DNA from: Streptomyces albofaciens JCM 4342
GTDB taxonomy: Bacteria > Actinomycetota > Actinomycetes > Streptomycetales > Streptomycetaceae
Reading direction: 5' to 3'
Assembly: GCF_008634025.1 (NCBI RefSeq)
Contig: NZ_PDCM01000001.1
Location: forward strand, 1,230,001 to 1,294,000
Length of the DNA stretch: 64,000 nt
Shown: positions 47,320-55,977 of the stretch, in pieces
Numbering within the stretch: the first letter of the stretch is position 1
Layout: each line of letters opens with the position of its first letter
Notes under the pieces: generated by a model
Databases searched by the model: none
What the model saw: the letters and a program-made list of their open reading frames with translations, nothing else
What the model was told of the DNA's origin: nothing
Position numbers and translations under genes: made by a program

Positions 47320-48372
47320 GTGGCAGCAGACCGTCCGCCCGCCTCCGACGGCCAGGGGACCGGCCCGGCCGTCTCGGTCGTCGTGCCGGTGCACAACACC
47401 CGCCGCTACCTGGAGCGCTGCCTGGGTTCCGTCTTCGGCCAGAGCCTCGGCCCGGACGCGGTCGAGGTGATCGCCGTGGACGACGGCTCCGACGACGGCA
47501 GCGGCGCCTGGCTGGACGAGGCGGCCCGTACGCACCCCAACCTGACGGTGCTCCACCAGCCGCCCTCCGGCGGCCCCGGCCGCCCCCGCAACGTCGGCAT
47601 GGACCGCGCCCGCGGCCGCTACCTCTTCTTCCTCGACTCCGACGACCACCTCGGCACCGAGGCGCTGGAACGGCTCACCGCGCTGGCCGACACCTACGGC
47701 TCGGACATCGTCTACGGGCGCATAGTCGGCGCGGGCGGGCGCGGCGCGCCCGTCGACCTGCGCACCACCAGTCCGCGCGTCACGCCCTTCGACTCGCCCG
47801 TCTACTGGACGCTGGCCGCCTACAAGCTCTTCCGCCGCTCCTACGTCCAGGAGCGCGGGCTGCGCTTCGTGGAGGGGCGCCTGCGGGCCGAGGACCTGCC
47901 CTTCGGCATCCGGGCCCTGCTCGGCGCGGAGACCGTCTCGGTCCTGGGCGACTACGACTGCTACTACCTCCAGGGCCGCGACGACGACAGCAACGCCAGC
48001 CGCCAGGACCTCGACTGGGTCGAGCACCTCGGCTACATCGGCACCGTGCTCGCCGAGGTCGCGGACCTGGTGCCGCCGGGCCCGGACCGCGACACGCTCA
48101 TGGTCCGCCACTTCCACGGCGAGATCCTCGCCCAGTTCGCCGAGCCCTACCTCGCCCGCGACGCCGCGGGCCGCCGCGCCATGGCGGAGGCCGCCCGCCC
48201 CCTGGTCGACGCCTACCTCACCGACCGCGTGCTGGCCGCCCTGCCGCCCCGGCTGCGGCTGCGCGCGCAGTGCCTGCGAAGGGGCGCGGTGGAGGAGCTG
48301 ACCGAGGTCGTACGGGCGGACACCGAGGGGGAGCCGGACCCGCCGCCGGCCGAGGACGACGACCGCGCCTGA
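47320..48372 (+). CDS. GT2-family glycosyltransferase
   Basis: 350 aa, a soluble GT-A enzyme. It shows VSVVVPVHNTRRYLERCLGS, VDDGSDDGS, the acceptor-side PGRPRNVGMDRARGRYLFFLDSDDH (DxD) and RAEDLPFGIRAL near residue 190. There is no membrane segment or polymerase domain. It is the third gene of the plus-strand run, 65 nt behind the GT4 gene. GTG 47320 is supported by GAAGAGG upstream. A strong hairpin ends the operon. Confidence 0.92.
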   Translation: MAADRPPASDGQGTGPAVSVVVPVHNTRRYLERCLGSVFGQSLGPDAVEVIAVDDGSDDGSGAWLDEAARTHPNLTVLHQPPSGGPGRPRNVGMDRARGRYLFFLDSDDHLGTEALERLTALADTYGSDIVYGRIVGAGGRGAPVDLRTTSPRVTPFDSPVYWTLAAYKLFRRSYVQERGLRFVEGRLRAEDLPFGIRALLGAETVSVLGDYDCYYLQGRDDDSNASRQDLDWVEHLGYIGTVLAEVADLVPPGPDRDTLMVRHFHGEILAQFAEPYLARDAAGRRAMAEAARPLVDAYLTDRVLAALPPRLRLRAQCLRRGAVEELTEVVRADTEGEPDPPPAEDDDRA

Positions 48373-48376
48373 AACG

Positions 48377-48409
48377 CCGCACGCCCCCGGCGGGACCGGG
48401 GGCGTGCGG
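48377..48409. terminator. bidirectional terminator between glycosyltransferase and galE
   Basis: CCGCACGCCCCCGG and CCGGGGGCGTGCGG form a perfect 14-bp stem with a 5-nt loop in the 51-bp gap between convergent genes. No T-tract is present on either side. Confidence 0.82.
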
Positions 48410-48423
48410 GGAGCGTTCGCGGA

Positions 48424-49401
48424 TCAGGCGCCGGGGCGGTGGTGCTGCCAGCCCTGCCAGGCTGAGGTGATCATGTCGCGCACGTTGTAGCGGGCCTTCC
48501 AGCCCAGCTCGTCGGCGATACGGTCGGCGGCCGCGACCACCCGGGCCGGGTCGCCGGCGCGGCGCGGGGTGACCTCGGGGGTGGCGTCCGGGTGACCGGT
48601 GATCTCGTTGATCAGGTCGATCATCTCCTTGACGGAGACGCCCTCGCCGCGGCCGATATTCAGCGTGATGTCGCGCACCGGGCCGGGCTCGGCCAGCTTG
48701 CGGGCGGCGGCCAGGTGGGCGTCCGCGAGGTCCGCGACGTGGATGTAGTCGCGGATGCAGGTGCCGTCCGGGGTCGGGTAGTCGTCGCCGAAGATCCGCG
48801 GCGCCGCGCCCTCGGTGAGCTTCTCGAAGACCATCGGCACGATGTTGAAGACGCCGATGTCGGCCAGCTCGGGGGCCGCGGTGCCGGCCACGTTGAAGTA
48901 GCGCAGGCACGCGGTGTTGATGCCGTGCGCCTTGCCCGCGGCGCGCGCCATCCACTCGCCGACCAGCTTGGTCTCGCCGTACGGGTTGATCGGCGCGCAG
49001 GGGGTGTCCTCGGTGACCAGGTCCACGTCCGGCATGCCGTAGACGGCCGCGGAGGACGAGAAGACGAACCGGCCGACGCCGCCCGCCGCCATGGCCTCCA
49101 GCAGCGTCTGCAGGCCGTGCACGTTCTCGCGGTAGTAGTGCAGCGGCATCTCGACGGACTCGGCGACCTGCTTCTTCGCGGCCAGGTGCACGACGCCGGT
49201 GACACCGTGCTCGGAGATCGTCCGGTCCAGCAGCGCGCGGTCCAGGGTGGAGCCCTCCACCAGCGGGACGCCCTCGGGAACCCGGGCGGCCACGCCCGTG
49301 GAGAGGTCGTCGAGCACCACGACCCGCTCGCCCGCCTGCGTCATGGCCCGTACGACGTGGGCGCCGATGTAGCCGGCACCGCCCGTGATCAAGTAAGACA
49401 T
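48424..49401 (-). CDS. galE: UDP-glucose 4-epimerase
   Basis: 325 aa, an extended short-chain dehydrogenase that interconverts UDP-glucose and UDP-galactose (some also the N-acetyl forms). The NAD-binding motif is GGAGYIG (7-13), the catalytic triad Ser is in FSSSAAVYG and Tyr141/Lys145 lie in YGETK. RDYIHVADLADAH is typical of GalE. In this context it likely supplies UDP-Gal or UDP-GalNAc for surface-polymer glycosylation rather than galactose catabolism. It is transcribed alone or behind the GT2 gene at 49579 (gap 177 nt). Confidence 0.93.
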   Translation of the reverse strand: MSYLITGGAGYIGAHVVRAMTQAGERVVVLDDLSTGVAARVPEGVPLVEGSTLDRALLDRTISEHGVTGVVHLAAKKQVAESVEMPLHYYRENVHGLQTLLEAMAAGGVGRFVFSSSAAVYGMPDVDLVTEDTPCAPINPYGETKLVGEWMARAAGKAHGINTACLRYFNVAGTAAPELADIGVFNIVPMVFEKLTEGAAPRIFGDDYPTPDGTCIRDYIHVADLADAHLAAARKLAEPGPVRDITLNIGRGEGVSVKEMIDLINEITGHPDATPEVTPRRAGDPARVVAAADRIADELGWKARYNVRDMITSAWQGWQHHRPGA

Positions 49402-49578
49402 CTCGCCATCCTAGGGTGGTCGTTCTGCGTCGGGTGGAACAGGGACGGACGCCGAAGGCGTCGCCCCGAGGGGGTCGTGAGAGGGCTTCCGGCGCGCTGA
49501 CCGGGGCCGTCCCGGGGCCACCGCCGCGCCGGGGCCCGCCGTCTCCGGCCGGGCCGCTGTGACGCGACTAACGGCCGC

Positions 49579-51231
49579 TCACGTCCGGCGGCCCAGCCTG
49601 CGGGCCGCGATGCGCCAGGCCGCGCGCAGGCCGGAGGCCATGCGTAGGGCCAGCGCGCCGCCGGTGGTCGCGTACGGCTGCACCAGCAGCAGGCCGTGCC
49701 GGCCGCTGAGCAGCGCGTGCCTGCGCAGCCCGGGACCGACGGCGCGCAGCGCGCCCTCCAGGACGGAGCCGTCCGCGCAGTGCACACGGGCGGTGAGGTC
49801 CCACGGGACGGGCGTCGCGGCGCCCCGGTCGCCGCGTTCGAGCAGGGCGCCGAGGTCGAGGGTCGTCTCGGCCGTCCAGGCGGTCCCGGCGGAGTCGGGC
49901 GTGAGCGTGGCGGTGTGCACGGGGCCCGGCCGGCCGTCCGCCCGGCGGTACAGCTCCACGTCCACGGCGGCCGGCCCGGCGGCCCGCACCCGCCCGTACA
50001 GGTCGCGCACGCGCAGCCGCAGCACGCAGCGGGTGCCGAGGACCGGCGCGGCGTCGATGGTCACCGGCAGCTCGGCGGCGGGCAGCTCGTCCAGGCCGTC
50101 CAGCTCGGCCCCGGGCAGCTCGCGCGACCACACGGGCCGCTCGCCGTCGCGTACGTACGGCGGCAGCAGGCGGCCGGGGCGGGCGGCGAGCTGGGTCAGC
50201 CGGTCGGCGTCCACCGGGACCTCGCTCGCCAGCAGCACCCGGGCCAGCCAGCGGGCGGGCGCGGCGGCGGCGCGCAGCTCGCTCTCCTCGAAGCCCGCCA
50301 GGTAGGCGCGGGTCAGCCGCCACCACTCCCGCCGGTAGTCCGCGCTCCGGGTGTGCAGCTCACGGACGTACATCCGCAGGTCGTGGTCGAGGAACTTGGT
50401 GCGCGCCGCCTGCGCGAGCCGCTTGTGCCCGGCGTCGGCCAGGATGCGCACGCTGGTGCGGTGCGCCTCGATGCGGGCCTCCCAGTTGGCCACGTCGCGG
50501 CGGTCCAGCGAGATCGACTGCTTGGCGGCCGAGCGCCGCACGTGCCAGATGTAGACCTGGTCGGGGACGACCGCGAGGCTCGGCGCGGCGGCCAGCACCC
50601 GGGAGGTGAAGACGAAGTCCTCGTAGGTGAAGCGGCCGTCGGGGAAGAGGATGCCGTGGTCGAGCAGGAACGCCCGCTCGTAGAGCTTGTTGACGCACAG
50701 GGTGTCGCCGACCAGCTCCGGGTGCCCGGCGAGCGGCGCGTGCACGGCGGGCTCGCGGTAGAGGTCCGGCTGCCAGGGCACCTCCCGCGGGTCCGGCAGC
50801 TCACGGCGTACGCACAGGCCGGCCGTCACCGGGGTGCCGTGGCGCAGCGCGGCGCCCAGCAGCGCGTCGACCGCGCCGTCGGGCAGTACGTCGTCACTGT
50901 CCAGGAACATCACGAAGCGCCCGGTGGCGGCCCGCAGTCCGTCGTTGCGGGGCGTGCCGCAGCCGCCGCTGTTGTCCGCGCGGTGGATCACGCGCAGGCG
51001 CCCGTGCTCGCGCGCGAGGCGGTCCAGCACCTGCCCCGTGCCGTCGGTGGAGGCGTCGTCGACGGCGATCACCTCGGCGACCGCGTCGCCCTGCGCGAGG
51101 GCCGAGCGCACCGCGGCGCCGACCAGCGTGGCGTCGTTGTAGGCGATGACGACGATGCTGACCTGGGCCGAGGGGGGGACGGCGGGCCCGGCGGGCTCCG
51201 GACGTGGCTGTCGGGCTTCATTCACAGTCAC
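49579..51231 (-). CDS. GT2-family glycosyltransferase with C-terminal extension
   Basis: 550 aa. The N-terminal 250 residues are a GT2 domain (VSIVVIAYNDATLVGAAVRSAL, VDDASTDGT, NSGGCGTPRN, FLDSDD, NKLYERAFLLDHGILFPDGRFTYEDFVF). They resemble the GT2 halves of the two TagF-like fusions here. The remaining 300 residues resemble the linker region of those fusions, but no CDP-glycerol phosphotransferase motifs are present. It could be a related enzyme that lost the polymerase domain. GTG 51231 or GTG 51225 are both possible starts; neither has a good ribosome site. Confidence 0.88.
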   Translation of the reverse strand: MTVNEARQPRPEPAGPAVPPSAQVSIVVIAYNDATLVGAAVRSALAQGDAVAEVIAVDDASTDGTGQVLDRLAREHGRLRVIHRADNSGGCGTPRNDGLRAATGRFVMFLDSDDVLPDGAVDALLGAALRHGTPVTAGLCVRRELPDPREVPWQPDLYREPAVHAPLAGHPELVGDTLCVNKLYERAFLLDHGILFPDGRFTYEDFVFTSRVLAAAPSLAVVPDQVYIWHVRRSAAKQSISLDRRDVANWEARIEAHRTSVRILADAGHKRLAQAARTKFLDHDLRMYVRELHTRSADYRREWWRLTRAYLAGFEESELRAAAAPARWLARVLLASEVPVDADRLTQLAARPGRLLPPYVRDGERPVWSRELPGAELDGLDELPAAELPVTIDAAPVLGTRCVLRLRVRDLYGRVRAAGPAAVDVELYRRADGRPGPVHTATLTPDSAGTAWTAETTLDLGALLERGDRGAATPVPWDLTARVHCADGSVLEGALRAVGPGLRRHALLSGRHGLLLVQPYATTGGALALRMASGLRAAWRIAARRLGRRT

Positions 51232-51573
51232 TGCATCAACATTTCGTGTCGGAGTGGTCGGCGTCGGCGGGCTCCCCTGGCCTTTCGTCCACTAAGGAGA
51301 CCGGAACCCGCCCCTACGGTTCCGTGCGCGTTCCTGTTCCGGGCCATCTTGCCGTCCCCGGCCCGGCGGCCGGGCGCGGGCCCCCGACTCCCGTTTCCGT
51401 ATGACAACGGACCCGTCCGTACGGGGCATGCGGGTCAACTGGCCGCGCATCGACAGGAAACGGCCGTACGGCGAACGGGTGAAAGGCGAAATCGACAGCC
51501 CGTAGCGGGTTGATTACGCTCTGCGTCCGGCTGTCGCGTACATCGGTCCGCGCGCCCCGACCTTGGGAGGGCC
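51232..51573. promoter_or_regulatory. 342-bp divergent promoter region between two GT2-containing genes
   Basis: No gene is supported. For the plus strand, TCGACA (51492-51497) and TACGCT (51515-51520) are separated by 17 bp, a plausible sigma-70-type promoter that would start about 45 nt before the ATG at 51574. For the minus strand no convincing boxes were found. Confidence 0.45.
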
Positions 51574-53916
51574 ATGCCCCGGTTCAGCGTCATCGTCCCC
51601 GCCCGCGGCGTCCAGGGATATCTGCGCGCCTGCCTGGACTCCGTACTGGAGCAGGACCGCCCGGACGGGGACCTGCTGGAGCTGATCGCCGTCGACGACT
51701 GCTCGACGGACGCCACCGGCGCGATCATCGACGAATACGCCCGCCGCGACCCGCGGCCGGTCGCCCTGCACCTGCGCCGCCCGAGCGGCGCCGGCCCGTC
51801 CCGCAACGCCGGCGCCGCGCTCGCCCGCGGTGACTACCTGCTCTTCCTCGACGGCGACGACACGCTGGCCCCCGGCGCGCTGGCCGCCGTCGACGCCCGG
51901 CTGCGGGTGTGCGGGGACCCGGACGTCCTGCTGTGGGACCACGAGCGGACGGACGTGTGGGAGCGGCGGCGGCCCGGCGGCGACGGCGCGCTCCTCCGGG
52001 CCGCGGGCGACGCGGTCTTCGACGCCGCGTCCCGGCCCGCCGTGCTCGGCGTGACGCCCGCCGCGTGGAACCGCGCGGTACGCCGCGACCACTGGACCGG
52101 ACGCGGCCTCGCCTTCGCCGACGGCCCGTACGAGGACATTCCGTACGCGTACGAGAGCCTGCTCACCGCCCGGCGCGTCGCGGTACTGGACCGCGTCTGC
52201 GTCACCTGGCGCGAGCGGCGGCGGGGCAGCGCCGCCACCACCCCCGGGCCCCACCACCTGGTCGCCGTCGAGCGCTACGAGGACCTGTTCGCCCGGCTCG
52301 ACGGGCTGCTGCCGGAGACGGACGAGGGCGCGGAGGGCGCGGAGGGGGCGGCGGGGGAGGAGGCCGCGGCGGACGGCGGCCGGCTGCCGCCGCGGGCCGT
52401 GCTGCACGCCCGGATGACCGAACGGCTGCTGGCGATGCTCGACGACCCCGACCGCATCCTGCCCGCCGACCGCGCCACCTTCTTCCGCGCGGCGAGCCGC
52501 TGCATCCGGCGGCACCGCCCGGCCGGGGCGCCGCTCCCGGCCGCGCTGCGCTCGTACCGCGCGTACCGGTCGCTGCACGGCGCCCGGGACCTGCGGCGGG
52601 AGCTGGCCAGGGAGCTGCGGGACCGCGGCGGGGCCGCCGCCCGCACGGCCGGGCGGCGCTACTACGGCCTGCGGCGGCACGCCTCCCTCGACCCCGACCT
52701 GGTGCTGTACGGCGCGGGCAGCAACCGCGCGGTGTCCGGCAATCCGTACGCGATCTACCGCAAGGCCCAGGAGATCGCGCCCCAGCTGCACGGCGTCTGG
52801 GCCGTCCACGAGGACGCCCGGGACGCCGTCCCGGCGGGCGCCGACCACGTCACGGTCGGCTCCCGCCGCTACTGGGAACTGCTGGCCCGCGCCACCTACC
52901 TGGTCACCGACGGGGACTTCCCCGGCGCGGCCCGGCGCCCCGGACAGCTCTGCCTCCAGACCCACCGCGGCACCCCGCTGGCGGCGACCGGCCTGGACAC
53001 CCACCGCCTCCCGGCCGCCGGAACCGCACCGGGCCCCGGCCGCGTCCTGGAGCACGCCGACCGGTGGGACTTCTGCCTGTCCGCCAACCAGCACTCCGGT
53101 GAGATCCGGGAGCGCGCCCACCCCGGCGCGTACGAGACGCTGGCCACCGGCTTCCCGCGCAACGACCGGTTCGCCACCGCCACCGCCGCCGACGTGCGCG
53201 CGGTACGGGCCGCGCTCGGCGTCCGGCCCGGCGCGACCGCGGTCCTGTACGCGCCCGCCCGCGGCCTGCCCGGCGGCGCCGCCCCGCCGCTGGACGTGGC
53301 CCGCCTCGCCGCGGCCCTCGGCCCGCGCTTCCAGCTCCTGGTCCGCGTCCACCCGCACGACCGTGCCCAGGGAGCGGCACCGGAACTCCGCCGGGCCTGC
53401 CTCCAGGACGACGGCGCGGTCCTGGACGTCTCCGGGCACCCGCACGTCGAAGACCTGTGCCTGGCCGCCGACGCGCTGCTGAGCGACTTCTCCCCGCTGC
53501 TGTTCGACTACGCCGTCCTGGACCGGCCGATCGTCGTGCACACCGCCGGCTGGGACGCCTTCCGGCTCACCCGCGGCGCCTACGTGGACCTGCTGTCCGG
53601 CGAGCCCGGCGACACCCCGGGCGTGCTCGCGCAGGACGAGGCGGCCGTCGCCGGGGCCTTCCACTCCGGGCGCTGGGACGGTCCGGCGGCGGCGTCGCTG
53701 CGGGCCGCCTTCCGCGAGCGCTTCTGCCGGTACGACGACGGGCTGGCCGCGGAGCGGGTGGTGCGCCGGGTCCTGCTCGGCGAGGACGAGCCGCTGCCGC
53801 ATCTGCCGCCCGGCGAACGCCGGACCGCGCCGTCGCCCCGCGTCGCCGAACGGGCGCTGGCCCAGGAGGACGGCGCCACCCGTACGCTCACGGGCCCCGG
53901 CGCCGTCGTCGGGTGA
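51574..53916 (+). CDS. GT2 glycosyltransferase fused to a divergent TagF-like domain
   Basis: 780 aa. Residues 1-250 are a GT2 domain (FSVIVPARGVQGYLRACLDSVL, VDDCSTDATG, FLDGDD). From about residue 370 on a CDP-glycerol glycerophosphotransferase-like domain follows, but its signatures are altered. The usual TWHGTPL reads THRGTPLAATGLD (about 461-473), the YAPTxR reads LYAPARG, and the TDYSS motif reads SDFSPLLFDY (Asp638). The catalytic His and second Ser are thus displaced or lost, so polymerase activity is doubtful; it may be a non-processive or structural paralogue. ATG 51574 follows GGGAGGG. Divergent from the GT2 gene at 51231. Confidence 0.87.
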   Translation: MPRFSVIVPARGVQGYLRACLDSVLEQDRPDGDLLELIAVDDCSTDATGAIIDEYARRDPRPVALHLRRPSGAGPSRNAGAALARGDYLLFLDGDDTLAPGALAAVDARLRVCGDPDVLLWDHERTDVWERRRPGGDGALLRAAGDAVFDAASRPAVLGVTPAAWNRAVRRDHWTGRGLAFADGPYEDIPYAYESLLTARRVAVLDRVCVTWRERRRGSAATTPGPHHLVAVERYEDLFARLDGLLPETDEGAEGAEGAAGEEAAADGGRLPPRAVLHARMTERLLAMLDDPDRILPADRATFFRAASRCIRRHRPAGAPLPAALRSYRAYRSLHGARDLRRELARELRDRGGAAARTAGRRYYGLRRHASLDPDLVLYGAGSNRAVSGNPYAIYRKAQEIAPQLHGVWAVHEDARDAVPAGADHVTVGSRRYWELLARATYLVTDGDFPGAARRPGQLCLQTHRGTPLAATGLDTHRLPAAGTAPGPGRVLEHADRWDFCLSANQHSGEIRERAHPGAYETLATGFPRNDRFATATAADVRAVRAALGVRPGATAVLYAPARGLPGGAAPPLDVARLAAALGPRFQLLVRVHPHDRAQGAAPELRRACLQDDGAVLDVSGHPHVEDLCLAADALLSDFSPLLFDYAVLDRPIVVHTAGWDAFRLTRGAYVDLLSGEPGDTPGVLAQDEAAVAGAFHSGRWDGPAAASLRAAFRERFCRYDDGLAAERVVRRVLLGEDEPLPHLPPGERRTAPSPRVAERALAQEDGATRTLTGPGAVVG

Positions 53917-53934
53917 GCGAGTCCGGCGGCCTCC

Positions 53935-54909
53935 TCAGCGGGTCGCGGAGCGGCGGCGGGCCGCGACGACGGCCTTGGTGATGAAGGGCGGCAGGACGTT
54001 CACCGCGATCCGGCGGGCCGGGCTGCGGCGCGGGCGGGCGGCCGGGCGGGGCGCGGCGGAGCGGGCGGCCTGCGGGGCGGAGGGCTCGGCGGCGGCGGTG
54101 GGGGCCGCCGGAGCGTTGCCGCGCGGCGCCGCCGGCCGGTGCCGGGAGACCGGGTGCGCGGGCTCCTCGGCGCCCTTGGCGCTCAGCCGGATCAGCGGCG
54201 CGCCGTTCACCTCCTGCACCTCGTGCCACATCCCCTCCCGGCCGGTCAGCCAGGCCAGCAGCGCGGCCTGCACGGGCGCCGGGTCGCCCCAGGTGCCGTA
54301 GAACTTGGTCGGGGTGATGCAGACCGGGCGCAGGCCCTGGCCCGTGACGGCCTGCCAGGTGGCGGCGGCCACGCCGGGGCAGTGCTCGGCGCGGAAGTCG
54401 TCGAGGACGACGATGCCGTCCGGCGTGAGCAGCTTGCGCACCGTGACGATGTCGCCGTGCACATGCGCGTACAGGTGCGAGGCGTCGATGTGCGCGAAGC
54501 GGCAGCTGCCCGGCTTCACATGGTCCGCCACGCTGGAACTGAGCCCCTGCACGATCTCGGGCAGCTCGTCGTGGAAGGACAGGTAGTTCGCCTCGAAGGC
54601 GCGGCGCGTCAGCGTGGCGTAGGACTTCGCCATCTCCTTCGAGTTGGGCGCGTCCTCGGCGGGCGAGTCGAACAGGTCGCAGACCGTGAAGCGGTCGCCG
54701 GGGCGCAGCCGGGCGCCCATGAAGATGGCGCTCTTGCCCATGTAGGCGCCCAGTTCGAGCAGGTCGCCCGGCTCGGCCCGCTCCTCCTGGCGGGCCAGGA
54801 TCCAGTCGAACAGCAGCTGGTCGGCGGTGAAGAACCAGCCCTTCACGTCGGACAGCCGCTCGGGGCGCGGGAGTTGTCCGTCACTGAGGTCTGCGGTGCG
54901 GGCAGTCAT
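53935..54909 (-). CDS. class I SAM-dependent methyltransferase (TylF/macrocin-type)
   Basis: 324 aa. SAM-binding motif I is LLELGAYMGKSAIFMG (50-65), followed by FTVCDLFDSP, FAHIDASHLYAHVHGDI and the metal-binding-like LTPDGIVVLDDF. This pattern matches the TylF/Methyltransf_24 type that O-methylates sugars. A Pro/Ala/Arg-rich C-terminal 75 residues looks disordered. ATG 54909 (MTARTADLSDG) is chosen; a longer in-frame start at 54972 adds an acidic, unlikely stretch. It converges on the preceding TagF-like gene with an 18-nt gap. It probably caps or decorates the surface polymer. Confidence 0.85.
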   Translation of the reverse strand: MTARTADLSDGQLPRPERLSDVKGWFFTADQLLFDWILARQEERAEPGDLLELGAYMGKSAIFMGARLRPGDRFTVCDLFDSPAEDAPNSKEMAKSYATLTRRAFEANYLSFHDELPEIVQGLSSSVADHVKPGSCRFAHIDASHLYAHVHGDIVTVRKLLTPDGIVVLDDFRAEHCPGVAAATWQAVTGQGLRPVCITPTKFYGTWGDPAPVQAALLAWLTGREGMWHEVQEVNGAPLIRLSAKGAEEPAHPVSRHRPAAPRGNAPAAPTAAAEPSAPQAARSAAPRPAARPRRSPARRIAVNVLPPFITKAVVAARRRSATR

Positions 54910-55029
54910 GTGCGGTCCGTCTCCAGACGGTCGAGGGGCGTCGTCGGCGTGGCCGTCATCGTGGAGCAGCAACGTGAACGGAAAGTGGCGTACGGCACAG
55001 CGTTCCCTTACGTCACCGGGCCCGTTGCC

Positions 55030-55083
55030 GTACGCCGTGTCCTTCCGGTACGCCGTGTCCCTCCCGTACGCCGTGTCCCTCCC
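55030..55083. repeat. 18-bp tandem repeat, 3 copies (GTACGCCGTGTCCCTCCC)
   Basis: Three nearly identical 18-bp units lie just past the stop codon of the sugar permease gene (minus strand). The core GTACGCCG and period match the repeats in comF and gtrA. Confidence 0.93.
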
Positions 55084-55095
55084 GCAGGGCGGGCC

Positions 55096-55977
55096 TCACT
55101 TCACCGCGCCCGCCATCACACCGGAGACGAACTGCCGCTGGAAGGCGAAGAAGACCACCAGGGGGATCACCATCGACAGGAACGCGCCGGGCGCCAGCAC
55201 GTCGATGTTGTTGCCGAACTGCCGCACCTCCTGCTGGAGCGCGACCGTGATCGGCGGACTGCCGCTGTCCGCGAAGATCAGCGCGACCAGCAGGTCGTTC
55301 CACACCCACAGGAACTGGAAGATGCCCAGCGACGCGATGGCCGGACCGCCCAGCGGCAGGACCACCCGGGTGAACAGCCGCAGTTCGTTCGCGCCGTCCA
55401 GCCGGGCCGCCTCCAGCAGCTCGCGCGGGATCTCGGCGAAGAAGTTGCGCAGCAGGAACACCGCGAAGGGCAGCCCGAAGGCGGTGTGGAAGAGGATCAC
55501 ACCGGGCGTCGTCTCGAACAGGCCGACCGCGCCGAACAGCTTGGCCACGGGAATCAGCGCGACCTGTACGGGCACCACCAGCAGGCCGACGACGACCATG
55601 AACCACCCGTCCCGGCCGGGGAAGTCCATCCAGGCGAACGCGTACCCGGCCAGCGCCCCGACGACGACCACCAGCACCGTCGCCGGGACGGTGATCAGGG
55701 CGGTGACCAGCAGCGAGTCCATGACCTTGGCGTTGTCCAGCAGCGCGCCGTAACTGGCCCAGGTCAGCTGGGCGGGCTCGGTGAACACCGTCCACCAGCC
55801 GGACTCGGCGATGTCCTGCGGCGCGCGCAGCGAGGACAGCAGCAGGCCGACGGTCGGCGTCAGCCAGAACAGCCCGATCAGGACCAGCGCGACGCGCAGC
55901 ACGCCGCCGCCCGTGCGGGCCGCGATCCGCGCGGGCAGCGACTGCCTGGCCCGTACGACGCCCTCGGCGGTCGTCAT
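55096..55977 (-). CDS. carbohydrate ABC transporter permease (MalG type)
   Basis: 293 aa, inner-membrane permease of a binding-protein-dependent sugar importer. Six membrane helices are visible, and the EAA loop is FAEIPRELLEAARLDGANELRLFTRVVLPLGGPAI. ATG 55977 overlaps the stop of the partner permease (ATGA) and is preceded by GGAGCGGAG. No ATPase gene is in the operon, as usual in Streptomyces, where MsiK-type shared ATPases serve such importers. Confidence 0.94.
   Translation of the reverse strand: MTTAEGVVRARQSLPARIAARTGGGVLRVALVLIGLFWLTPTVGLLLSSLRAPQDIAESGWWTVFTEPAQLTWASYGALLDNAKVMDSLLVTALITVPATVLVVVVGALAGYAFAWMDFPGRDGWFMVVVGLLVVPVQVALIPVAKLFGAVGLFETTPGVILFHTAFGLPFAVFLLRNFFAEIPRELLEAARLDGANELRLFTRVVLPLGGPAIASLGIFQFLWVWNDLLVALIFADSGSPPITVALQQEVRQFGNNIDVLAPGAFLSMVIPLVVFFAFQRQFVSGVMAGAVK

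Noticed and set aside
32853..54909. Acquired genomic island
   Set aside because: GC content and codon use look like the neighbours; no integrase, tRNA target or direct repeats at the edges. It looks like a core or long-resident locus.
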